Source of the DNA: Nitrososphaerota archaeon
GTDB taxonomy: Archaea > Thermoproteota > Bathyarchaeia > Bathyarchaeales > Bathycorpusculaceae
DNA length: 13,237 nt
Reading direction: 5' to 3'
Assembly: GCA_031260365.1 (NCBI GenBank)
Contig: JAIRJY010000116.1
Location: 1-13,237, forward strand
Shown: piece by piece, positions 7,095 through 12,770 of the stretch
Numbering within the stretch: the first letter of the stretch is position 1
Layout of the letters: every line of letters starts with the position of its first letter
Notes under the pieces: model-generated
What the model saw: the letters and a program-made list of their open reading frames with translations, nothing else
What the model was told of the DNA's origin: nothing
Databases searched by the model: none
Translations under genes and position numbers: made by a program

Positions 7095-7372
7095 AGTAGT
7101 CTAAGTAAGCGACAAATTACGAAAGGCTTTTCAATTTTTATCAGGCGTACGCAAATTGAAATTTTCATATGGGTATAACCGTTGCCGCTTTATCATTTTG
7201 ACGGTAACATCATCGGCAGAAGTTCGGGGCGGTCATTTGTGGTCTGAGGGTTATGCAGCTTGTACGGCTAGCGTTTGTGACTAGTGTAAAAATTGAAGAA
7301 TACATCAACAGATCTTAAAAATCAGTGGATGCTCACCCCTTCTGGGATGAGTGGTTCACTTTATTTTATGTT
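7095..7372 (+). pseudogene. Decayed, internally deleted IS200/IS605-type TnpA relic (copy B)
   Basis: From about 7115 a frame reads IFIRRTQIEIFIWV, like the N-terminus of archaeal TnpA (yRRt....HfVWv.KYR), followed after a small frame change by YNRCRFIILT near 7175-7202. Then TSSAEVRGGHLWSEGYAA (7207-7260) matches the late LxGGhLWSdGYf block of the family. After another shift, VKIEEYINRS ends at TAA, corresponding to the catalytic-tyrosine helix. The central HUH segment (DHVH) is gone, so about half the gene is deleted. The stretch TGGTCTGAGGGTTATG through CTTAAAAATCAGTGGATGC aligns base by base with copy A (1774-1864), at roughly three in four positions by eye. The two copies are therefore homologous, old and dead. 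Confidence 0.65.
7332..7351 (+). repeat. Hairpin at the 3' end of TnpA relic B
   Basis: CTCACCCC (7332-7339) pairs with GGGATGAG (7344-7351) around the four-base loop TTCT, with one A/C mismatch in mid-stem. IS200/IS605 end hairpins typically have an irregular base in the stem, so this could be the former right end. It also lies in the tail-to-tail gap with the Lrp-like gene and could act as a terminator. The stem is clear, its role open. Confidence 0.5.
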
Positions 7373-7876
7373 TGATAGGTATTTGAGGTGGAATGGTTTA
7401 ATATTTAATTCTGACTTTAGATCTGAGTGGAATGTTTGACTTTCTATTACCCAGTCAGCAAGTTCAGAATCGTGGGCACGTATGAACTCTGAAAAGCTTG
7501 TATAGTTTTCGTGAAGTGAGAGACATATTGCATCCCAGCCCATGCCACGACCGTCTGAGAATAATATAACATTTGGTTGTTTAAGGTACCATTCTCTAAG
7601 TTTTTTTATGGCTTCTGTTTTTTCTTGTCCTACTTTTTGTTTTAGTTTGCTTTTTAGAAATGTGAATGCAGATATTTCGAAGCCTATTTGCCCAAATTTT
7701 GGTATAACTGTATAACCTTCGATGTAGTTTTGCTCAAGCATAGTACGTCTTCTTGTTACTGTTGGTTGTGATACACCTAAAGCCTTTGCAAGCTGTCTGT
7801 CGCTCCGGTGTGAGTCTTTCATTAATTCGAGTAGTAATTTGTGATCTATTGGTTTTAGGTCTTTCATAGATATCAT
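7361..7876 (-). CDS. Lrp/AsnC-like winged-helix transcriptional regulator
   Basis: From ATG at 7876 the protein has 171 residues. The N-terminus is an AsnC-type helix-turn-helix (DHKLLLELMKDSHRSDRQLAK, then ALGVSQPTVTRRRTMLEQNY and IEGYTVIPKFGQIGFE), as in feast/famine regulators. The remaining hundred residues (FTFLKSKLKQK ... LREWYLKQPNVILFSDGRGMGWDAICLSLH ... SELADWVIESQTF) are a little longer than a standard RAM domain and not a clear match to it, so the ligand cannot be guessed. Longer starts exist (ATG 7894). However, a strong TATA box, TTTATATA on the minus strand at 7909-7916, predicts transcription start near 7886, downstream of that codon. ATG 7876 (or 7867) is thus likelier, with a nearly leaderless mRNA. 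It stands alone beside the transposase relics. Confidence 0.82.
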   Translation of the reverse strand: MISMKDLKPIDHKLLLELMKDSHRSDRQLAKALGVSQPTVTRRRTMLEQNYIEGYTVIPKFGQIGFEISAFTFLKSKLKQKVGQEKTEAIKKLREWYLKQPNVILFSDGRGMGWDAICLSLHENYTSFSEFIRAHDSELADWVIESQTFHSDLKSELNIKPFHLKYLSNIK

Positions 7877-7906
7877 CTTTATTGCATTTATCATGAATTT
7901 TTCTAT

Positions 7907-7918
7907 GATATATAAATA
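7907..7918 (-). promoter_or_regulatory. TATA box of the Lrp-like gene
   Basis: Minus-strand TTTATATA (7909-7916) is a consensus archaeal TATA element. The usual distance puts transcription start near 7886, between the candidate start codons at 7894 and 7876, which decides for the shorter protein. Confidence 0.65.
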
Positions 7919-8568
7919 TCATTGTGTTATTTTGAAGAAAATGTCACTATAGCCTATCTTTATTATTTTTTTGACGTTTTTAATTGGATTTTGTGGTTAC
8001 CTATTTGAACTTTTTATACTGCCAAAGTTTACTGCGTACAAAAAGTGACTAACTTTGTAAATATATTTGTCATACATTCATAATTTTTAAGTTGATTATT
8101 AAAAAGCTTCTAAAGCTCGAAAAATTTTACATCACATCGGTATCAGCATAATTAATGTTTTATTGTGGGTATCTGTTGTGTTTGAACCAGTTTTAATATC
8201 GTTAGATGAAGCATGTTTAACGCAAAAAGCAATTGCTCAAGATTTCATAGTTTTACAAGTAAAAACCTGCTTTACGATACAACTCCAGTTTTTATCAGAG
8301 CTTTCACTTACGAAAAAACAACGTACAAATTTATACCTCATTTTCAGTATTCAATGTGCATTGGCTATCTTTTTTCCTCAATAGCAAGTAACTTTGGCAC
8401 ATCAACACAATAAATTAGCATACAGTAAAACTTGTCTCATGTTGCCATAATTGTCTTACCATTATAACAATCCTTTCTAATTTTTTATTCTGTAGCTAAT
8501 GGTATAAAGCTCGTACTGTAGTGCTGAAAAGTTAAGTACAAGCTTTTGGTTTTCTTATATGAATAGTC
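7919..8568. other. About 650 bases with no convincing gene
   Basis: AT-rich. Two overlapping plus-strand frames at 8163-8384 and 8213-8413 (73 and 66 codons, both compositionally odd) have no recognisable motif and compete with each other; at best they are remnants. GTATAAAG at 8502-8509 may be the TATA box of the next gene (start 8569), which would give a leader of about 40 bases. Confidence 0.4.
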
Positions 8569-8910
8569 ATGGCGTATACACGTGAAGAGACAGAGCATGT
8601 TGAAATTGATTATCCTTTAGAACAGATTTGGGAAAATATTCCAAAGGCAATTGCACAATTGGAATGGGTTATCCAAGAATCTGATAAAAACATGTGTCAT
8701 TTAACAATTAAAACCAAAGGGGCATTCATGTCTTATGCTTCAACCATAAAGATTGCTCTAGTTTCTGTTAATGACAAAACTACTCGTATGTTAATTAATG
8801 GTGAAACACCTGTTACAACAATAACATCTGTACTGGATTTTGGTAGAACACGCGAGCGCATCGAAAGATTCATAGTTGCACTCGCTAAGCTTATGGAAAA
8901 GAAAAACTAG
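8569..8910 (+). CDS. Small soluble protein of unknown function, possible SRPBCC-like fold
   Basis: A 113-residue protein starting MAYTREETEHVEIDYPLEQI. The pattern is an N-terminal strand with an acidic YPLEQIWENIPKAIAQLEW segment, alternating strands (CHLTIKTKGAFMSYASTIKI, LVSVNDKTTRMLINGETP), and a C-terminal amphipathic helix (RTRERIERFIVALAKLMEKK). Strands followed by a long C-terminal helix and the WENIPKAI start are reminiscent of helix-grip (START/SRPBCC) proteins that bind small hydrophobic ligands. That is a fold guess, not a family match. No signal peptide or membrane helix. ATG is the only sensible start; codon use is chromosomal. It stands alone, over 400 bases from either neighbour, just before the mobile-element-like operon. 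Confidence 0.75.
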   Translation: MAYTREETEHVEIDYPLEQIWENIPKAIAQLEWVIQESDKNMCHLTIKTKGAFMSYASTIKIALVSVNDKTTRMLINGETPVTTITSVLDFGRTRERIERFIVALAKLMEKKN

Positions 8911-9231
8911 AAACATTACAACATTTAGTGTTCTTAACAAGATTCTAGGAAAACAAGAAAGACAGCCAAATCATGTTGATAAAGTATATCAGCTTAACAA
9001 TTAGTCGCGTTTGCTTTATTACTTGCTAAGAGAACTGCGAAAAAACTGACATTATACAAAAGCCTTTTTGCGTTTATCTAAAGCAAACAAATAGATTAAC
9101 AGAAGAAAAAGACATTGTTAAAAAGAAACAAAGAAACCGGAATAAATGAAAAACATACAATAACTACAATACAAACCCTCAAAAATCTTAAAAATATCAA
9201 TGTGATTAACTATCTTAGTGTGTGCAGTTGT
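8911..9231. other. Intergenic stretch, no gene seen
   Basis: A-rich on the plus strand with frequent stops. It lies between the last chromosomal-looking gene and the accessory operon, so the left boundary of the element may fall here, but no direct repeat or attachment core was found by eye. Confidence 0.35.
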
Positions 9232-9256
9232 TAACTTTAAAGTTACAGTTATATGA
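9232..9256 (+). promoter_or_regulatory. 14-base perfect palindrome beside a TATA-like element: candidate operator
   Basis: TAACTTTAAAGTTA (9232-9245) is a perfect palindrome, followed three bases later by TTATATGA (9249-9256), a possible TATA box. Its position ahead of the operon whose early gene is a PadR-type repressor makes it a plausible binding site for that dimeric regulator. The palindrome is seen directly; the link is inference. Confidence 0.45.
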
Positions 9257-9310
9257 ATAAGCTTTGGCGATGTATCCCGTTTTCCCCTTTTTTTATTTTT
9301 TGTAAACAGA

Positions 9311-9320
9311 GTTTTAAAAA
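9311..9320 (+). promoter_or_regulatory. TATA-like element of the accessory operon
   Basis: GTTTTAAAAA lies about 26 bases before the ATG at 9340, the spacing expected for a leaderless archaeal transcript starting at that codon. Confidence 0.35.
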
Positions 9321-9339
9321 TTCTATACTAGCGAGGAGC

Positions 9340-9459
9340 ATGAAACAATTTATGACATTTAATTCTAATTGTAACTACAATAGCCAAAAGGATTCTAACA
9401 AAAATATCGACAACAAAAACAGCAGCAACGTGCTAGGGAGGTGGTTTAGTTGGTGTTAA
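9340..9459 (+). CDS. Possible leaderless 39-aa leader ORF overlapping the PadR gene
   Basis: ATG at 9340 opens a 39-codon frame (MKQFMTFNSNCNYNSQKDSN ... SSNVLGRWFSWC) that ends at TAA 9457-9459, ten bases inside the PadR gene. A TATA-like element at 9311-9320 is correctly placed for a leaderless start here. The GGGAGGTG that serves the PadR gene lies within this frame, so translation of the two could be coupled. The peptide is rich in Asn, Ser and Lys with no known motif. The same frame is open back to ATG 9253, but that longer form has no better support. It could equally be a 5' untranslated region. Confidence 0.35.
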   Translation: MKQFMTFNSNCNYNSQKDSNKNIDNKNSSNVLGRWFSWC

Positions 9460-9842
9460 AAAACAAAGATACTGCAGATGTCGCGGATACTACTGCTGTT
9501 GATGTTTTTGTTGAGTGTTTAGTTGGTCGTAAGGTTTTGCGTTCGTTACTTGATGCTGCTGTACTAAGTTTACTTAATGAAAACTCGTTACATGGGTACG
9601 CTTTGATTCAGGCACTTAAAGACGAGTTCCACGTTGTTGTTGGTCCAAGTAACATGTATCCTATGCTTAGCAATCTAGAGAAAGCTGGGTTTGCTGTTAG
9701 CAACTGGAACCTTACCTGTAAAGAAAGACCACAAAAAACATACACCATCACAAACAAAGGACGTACACTACTTGCAGCGTACATAACCGAACTAGAACAC
9801 TTCAGCCTGTTCCTAAAAAAACCAACACGGGTGGAGGCTTAA
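9450..9842 (+). CDS. PadR-like winged-helix transcriptional regulator
   Basis: A 130-residue protein. Residues 34-112 form a PadR-type winged helix: LDAAVLSLLNENSLHGYALI, then VVVGPSNMYPMLSNLEKAGF and KTYTITNKGRTLLAAY. The L.LL....HGYeL, G.s.iYp.L..Le..G and Y.iT.kG motifs of the family are all present. An extra 33-residue N-terminus precedes it; the long C-terminal dimerisation helix is short here. PadR proteins are dimeric repressors. Start TTG at 9450 lies eight bases after GGAGG (9437-9441); GTG at 9453 would have the same 11-base spacing as the next genes and is possible. It ends ...VEA with the next gene's Shine-Dalgarno inside its last codons. As the first sizeable gene it probably controls the operon. 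Confidence 0.85.
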   Translation: MVLKNKDTADVADTTAVDVFVECLVGRKVLRSLLDAAVLSLLNENSLHGYALIQALKDEFHVVVGPSNMYPMLSNLEKAGFAVSNWNLTCKERPQKTYTITNKGRTLLAAYITELEHFSLFLKKPTRVEA

Positions 9843-9851
9843 GTTTTGATG
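9833..9851 (+). promoter_or_regulatory. Junction cassette 1: GGAGGCT, stop, start
   Basis: GGAGGCT (9833-9839), TAA GTT TTG, then ATG (9849). The Shine-Dalgarno encodes the last two residues (Glu-Ala) of the upstream protein, and upstream and downstream genes share one frame. The arrangement recurs at 10559 and, without the stop, at 12384. It decides the start of the downstream gene at ATG 9849 rather than TTG 9846. Confidence 0.75.
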
Positions 9852-10568
9852 CTTAAATGTTTAAGCTGTGACCACGTTTTTGTACACACAGCTAAAACGG
9901 TTTTTAACGGTGTACACTTAGAGTACAAAAAACCAGAAGACAACAACGAATGTAATATGATTCATAATTTTTGTGACGTTATAGAACGTCCGTGTTGTCC
10001 AAGATGTGGATCAATCTACTACCAAACACATGTTGATCATTCAGCTAAAATAACTGTTGTCACAGGTAACGTGTCACGGCAATGCGCAAACACCCTTTGC
10101 AGTTATCACAGTTTAAGTAACGAGCAAAAAATTAAACGATTTATTGCAATCTGCAAACTAGAAAAACGTGCACTAACAGACACAGAAACCACAGACGCAA
10201 CACGACTTAACTGGAAATTAACTTGTCTTGATAAAACCTGCAAATACTACAAAAATGGAGCAGCATATAACGCCCCAACGTTGGATACAGAAGGCGATCC
10301 GTGTGTTGAGTGTCAAACAGACTTTGAAGATTTGAAAAAACATTCTTGTCCTTATTGTGATGCAAAACTTGAGCCTGAAAAAGACTTTGCGTTCATAAAA
10401 AACAAAGGATTCATTGAAGGTTATACTTGGACATATGCTGTTTGTAGTGCTTGTGGAGAAAAATATGAACTCTATATAAGTGTAGATGTTGGTTTTTCAA
10501 CAAGTAAAGCCTCACCCGAAGACACAGAACAAAACAAAGAAGAAGACGAAAAGAAGGAGGAGGCTTAA
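9849..10568 (+). CDS. Multi-zinc-ribbon protein with acidic tail, unknown function
   Basis: 239 residues from ATG (an in-frame TTG lies just before). Cysteine pairs are spread through the protein: C4-x2-C7 with C50-x2-C53 (CLSC ... CPRC), C79-x4-C84, C126-x4-C131, C152-x2-C155, C167-x2-C170 (CPYC) and C199-x2-C202 (CSAC). They suggest at least three zinc-binding ribbons or knuckles. The last thirty residues are acidic (PEDTEQNKEEDEKKEEA). Zinc-ribbon proteins of this kind in mobile elements usually bind nucleic acid or protein, but I recognise no named family. The coding strand is rich in A and C, unlike the chromosomal genes. It sits tightly between the PadR gene and the OB-like gene through matching junction cassettes. 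Confidence 0.8.
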   Translation: MLKCLSCDHVFVHTAKTVFNGVHLEYKKPEDNNECNMIHNFCDVIERPCCPRCGSIYYQTHVDHSAKITVVTGNVSRQCANTLCSYHSLSNEQKIKRFIAICKLEKRALTDTETTDATRLNWKLTCLDKTCKYYKNGAAYNAPTLDTEGDPCVECQTDFEDLKKHSCPYCDAKLEPEKDFAFIKNKGFIEGYTWTYAVCSACGEKYELYISVDVGFSTSKASPEDTEQNKEEDEKKEEA

Positions 10569-10577
10569 CTTTTAATG
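10559..10577 (+). promoter_or_regulatory. Junction cassette 2: GGAGGCT, stop, start
   Basis: GGAGGCT (10559-10565), TAA CTT TTA, then ATG (10575). Same layout, spacing and frame relation as the cassette at 9833; the upstream protein again ends Glu-Ala. Confidence 0.75.
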
Positions 10578-11315
10578 AGCACCACATTGGAAACACCACA
10601 ATGGGTTTTAGAGCTACAAAAAAACATCAATAACCTGCTAAGTGAAGAGTACAAGTCGTTAGCACACTACCAATACACCAATCAAACGTTAATTTTAGAG
10701 TTCCCCACAAAACTAGACAACAACCTAAACATGTCAGCTGGGCTAACACACGCGTTAAACAAATTTAACGGCACCATGTACCAAAACAAAACAACACAAA
10801 GAACCAACCTAGAATTCCCAAACCCACAAACAACAACAGCAGCAGCAGATAACGTTTCTCCATTCAAACACGTAACCGCTAAAATGGTAATACAAAATGA
10901 ACAGGTTCCAACAAATTACAATAATTCTAGTTACCAAGCACAACAAAATAGTGGTAACACAAACTCACCACAACAGAGAGGTGAAAAAAACATTATGAAC
11001 ATGAATGATTATCTAAAATCCAATGGCAACTGGATATCTACAAAAAACTGTAAAATTGGTGATGTTTTCAAAATTAAAGAACCACCATACTTCGAAGAAA
11101 CAACATACGAAGATAAAACCAGTATTCAATGTGTAGTTAAAGTCACAAAAGAAGCAGACAACCAAGAAATGAACATGCGCCTAAACAAATCAAACGCACA
11201 AATACTCGCCGACAACTACGGCACAGACGTCACCACATGGACAGGCAAACGAGTGCGCATCATAACCACCAAAACCTACAACAACAAAACAGGCTTCATC
11301 TACGCACCAACATAA
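10575..11315 (+). CDS. Two-domain protein with Q/N-rich linker, possible ssDNA-binding (OB-like) C-terminus
   Basis: 246 residues. N-terminal domain (about 8-105) begins PQWVLELQKNINNLLSEEY and has alternating strands; no match known. Residues 106-138 are a flexible linker rich in Gln, Asn and Ser. The C-terminal domain (142-246) is beta-rich: YLKSNGNWISTKNCKIGDVF, KTSIQCVVKV, then a helix NKSNAQILADNYG and TTWTGKRVRIITTKTYN. The ending (helix, W.GK.V.I, final strand) is common in small phage and archaeal virus proteins thought to be OB-like or single-strand DNA binding. Pairing with a Cas4-like nuclease two genes on fits a DNA-end-processing role. That function is inference. A/C-rich coding strand. 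Confidence 0.75.
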   Translation: MSTTLETPQWVLELQKNINNLLSEEYKSLAHYQYTNQTLILEFPTKLDNNLNMSAGLTHALNKFNGTMYQNKTTQRTNLEFPNPQTTTAAADNVSPFKHVTAKMVIQNEQVPTNYNNSSYQAQQNSGNTNSPQQRGEKNIMNMNDYLKSNGNWISTKNCKIGDVFKIKEPPYFEETTYEDKTSIQCVVKVTKEADNQEMNMRLNKSNAQILADNYGTDVTTWTGKRVRIITTKTYNNKTGFIYAPT

Positions 11316-11342
11316 CCACACTTTTAAGGAGCACAACAAGGT

Positions 11343-11528
11343 ATGCCACAACACACATATTTTTTCACACAAAAACGCCACAACACCCGCACACAAAAAA
11401 ACCAGCCGACTGTATGCAAAAAGTGTGGCACAGCACTACTTGGCTTATTGGTTGTTACATACAAACATAGCCGAGGTAAAACACAAATTTACCACAAAAC
11501 CTGCTGGGAGGCACTACACATACAATGA
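11343..11528 (+). CDS. Small treble-clef-like zinc finger protein
   Basis: 61 residues: a basic, His/Gln/Thr-rich N-terminus, then C25-x2-C28 (CKKCG) and H51-x2-C54 (YHKTCW), together a C2HC zinc site of treble-clef type. Small proteins of this sort are common in viral operons and usually bind DNA or a partner protein. Start ATG at 11343 follows GGAG (11328-11331) with the 11-base spacing used elsewhere in this operon. Its stop overlaps the next start as ATGA. Overlapping frames at 11237-11470 and 11425-11607 are shadows. Confidence 0.78.
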   Translation: MPQHTYFFTQKRHNTRTQKNQPTVCKKCGTALLGLLVVTYKHSRGKTQIYHKTCWEALHIQ

Positions 11529-12196
11529 CACTCGAAGACCTTCCACAGGAAATAAAAGACCACATCATGCGCACCGTAGGCAACGACGACTATCAAGAGA
11601 AGCCTAACACGTACAGCCTAACCAGCCTACTATACTGCCTACGCAAAGGGTACTACCGTAAAACGTGTCCTAAATTGTTAAGTCTTGAAGCAGCCTACAA
11701 CATTTACCGTGGCAAACTTTTTGACGAAAAATGGTCACCACTATTTCGACATAACCAAGTACGCTGCACCTATCGGTGTCGTAGTGTGCCTGTAACAATA
11801 AGTGGCAAATACGACTTCCTCACCTACAACACCACAACAAACACTTACATAGTAACCGATTTAAAAACAACCAAAAACCTCTACTACATAAACACACCAA
11901 GCCCCGAATACGTCAAACAAGTACGTTTTTACGCGTACCTAAACAGCCTTTCGCAGGCGCAGTTGTTATACATAGATTTTGGTGACGCAAAAAAATTCCA
12001 AATAGAAGTCGGCAACATACAACCCTTACTAGACGAGTTAGAAGAAAAAGCACAACAACTCTACATAGCCCTAACCAGCAAAACGCCGCCACCCAAAGAA
12101 ACGGGGTGGCTATGCGACTACTGCGAATACCAAACTATGTGCAACAACAACGACAGCAACAGCAATACTGACACCGTTACGGAGGCAGCCGTATGA
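11525..12196 (+). CDS. Cas4/RecB-like PD-(D/E)XK nuclease with Fe-S cluster signature
   Basis: 223 residues. Read in order: SLTSLLYCLRKGYY (C38; Cas4-type s.t.l..C.rk.yy), GKYD (D97), TDLKTTK (D112-x-K114), EYVKQVRFYAYL (Q132-x3-Y136, RecB motif), and C-terminal C197-x2-C200-x5-C206 in WLCDYCEYQTMC. The four cysteines reproduce the [4Fe-4S] arrangement of Cas4 and AddB, and the D/D-x-K/Q-x3-Y set is the metal-dependent nuclease core. Cas4-family enzymes are 5'-3' or bidirectional DNA exonucleases. Outside CRISPR loci they occur in archaeal viruses and plasmids, for recombination or end resection. No cas1, cas2 or repeat array is in the window, so a CRISPR role is not supported. Starts at ATGA overlap with the zinc-finger gene, GGAGG at 11507-11511; ends in ATGA overlap with the next. 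Confidence 0.9.
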   Translation: MTLEDLPQEIKDHIMRTVGNDDYQEKPNTYSLTSLLYCLRKGYYRKTCPKLLSLEAAYNIYRGKLFDEKWSPLFRHNQVRCTYRCRSVPVTISGKYDFLTYNTTTNTYIVTDLKTTKNLYYINTPSPEYVKQVRFYAYLNSLSQAQLLYIDFGDAKKFQIEVGNIQPLLDELEEKAQQLYIALTSKTPPPKETGWLCDYCEYQTMCNNNDSNSNTDTVTEAAV

Positions 12197-12609
12197 ATTC
12201 TGTTACCTCCTACGTTTTTGAGGTTTCATTAACTAAACGATGCGCTACATGCGCAAAACATGATGAGGCTTACGGCTGCATAATGCCAACTTGCATTTAC
12301 TGCCTATACAACCCAAAAGCCCACACTTTACAAGACAACTGGACACCAAAAACAATACAACAACAAAAGATCCGTAAACGTAAGGAGGCTTCTACGCAAG
12401 TGAGTTGGCGTAGTTTATTATTAAAAGATTATCAAGTCAGTCTAGTTAGTGTTGGATTAGTCTCTGGTAGGATTCATATTTATGCTGCTATAGCTGTGAT
12501 GATAGTTACTTGTTGGCGAATTTGCAGATGCTCTGATGAAGAGTTTTCTAAATTGGACCTGTCTAAATTTTGTGTTGACACTTATAATGTTTGGGAGGGC
12601 TTTCTTTGA
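12193..12609 (+). CDS. Cys-rich small protein fused in frame to a second small protein
   Basis: 138 codons made of two unlike halves. Residues 1-66 hold a metal-site pattern C17-x2-C20-x8-C29-x4-C34-x2-C37 (KRCATC ... GCIMPTCIYC), then NPKAHTLQDNWTPK and a basic RKRKEA. Residues 70-138 start VSWRSLLLKDYQ, include a hydrophobic stretch near 96-108, and end DEEFSKLDLSKF, CVDTYNVWEGFL. Between them lies the operon's junction cassette (GGAGGCT, nine bases, GTG at 12400) but with TCT where the other two cassettes have the stop TAA. The ORF thus looks like two former genes joined by stop loss; the internal GTG may still start a separate 69-residue protein. The halves differ in base composition: A/C-rich before, T/G-rich after. 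The second half resembles the next gene product. Start ATG 12193 follows GGAGG (12181-12185). Functions unknown. Confidence 0.7.
   Translation: MNSVTSYVFEVSLTKRCATCAKHDEAYGCIMPTCIYCLYNPKAHTLQDNWTPKTIQQQKIRKRKEASTQVSWRSLLLKDYQVSLVSVGLVSGRIHIYAAIAVMIVTCWRICRCSDEEFSKLDLSKFCVDTYNVWEGFL
12384..12402 (+). promoter_or_regulatory. Junction cassette 3: GGAGGCT with stop codon lost, internal start GTG
   Basis: GGAGGCT (12384-12390), TCT ACG CAA, then GTG (12400). Shine-Dalgarno, Glu-Ala codons, nine-base gap and frame match the cassettes at 9833 and 10559, except that TAA is replaced by TCT. It probably still initiates a second protein from 12400. Confidence 0.6.
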
Positions 12610-12770
12610 GCTGGCGCGATACTCTTTCAGACAAGATAATATATGATGGTCGTGTCGACTCTGCATTTCTACTATACAGCGTGTTACGCTTGTGTCGTGG
12701 AGATGTTTCTGACTTTGTGTTGCCGCGCCTTGCACAACACTCCAAAGAAGCATGGGAGACATGGCTATGA
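12606..12770 (+). CDS. 54-aa protein, apparent paralogue of the second half of the preceding ORF
   Basis: TTG at 12606 overlaps the previous stop as TTGA and follows GGGAGGG (12593-12599). The product begins MSWRDTLSDKIIYDGRVDSA and ends in LPRLAQHSKEAWETWL. It shares the SWR start, an R-(I/L)-C-R element, an L-x-L/LP-x-L stretch and a WE-x2-L end with residues 71-138 of the upstream ORF. The stop overlaps the methyltransferase start as ATGA. Start and stop overlaps plus a good ribosome site support a real gene despite its size. No known family. Confidence 0.68.
   Translation: MSWRDTLSDKIIYDGRVDSAFLLYSVLRLCRGDVSDFVLPRLAQHSKEAWETWL

Noticed and set aside
8163..8413. Two overlapping plus-strand frames of 73 and 66 codons
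   Set aside because: No recognisable motif, mutually overlapping, and the first needs a TTG start with no ribosome site. They may be remnants but cannot be supported as genes.
6665..9339. tRNA-Lys as the integration site of the accessory element
   Set aside because: No second copy of the tRNA 3' end is visible in the window, no integrase is seen, and ordinary genes lie between the tRNA and the operon.
9846..9848. TTG as the start of the zinc-ribbon gene
   Set aside because: The next codon is ATG with exactly the same spacing from GGAGGCT as the following gene's ATG, so ATG 9849 is preferred.
11190..11607. Frames overlapping the zinc-finger gene (11190-11396 minus, 11237-11470 and 11425-11607 plus)
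   Set aside because: The frame at 11343-11528 has the C2HC site, SD spacing and ATGA overlap; the others are explained by the skewed composition.
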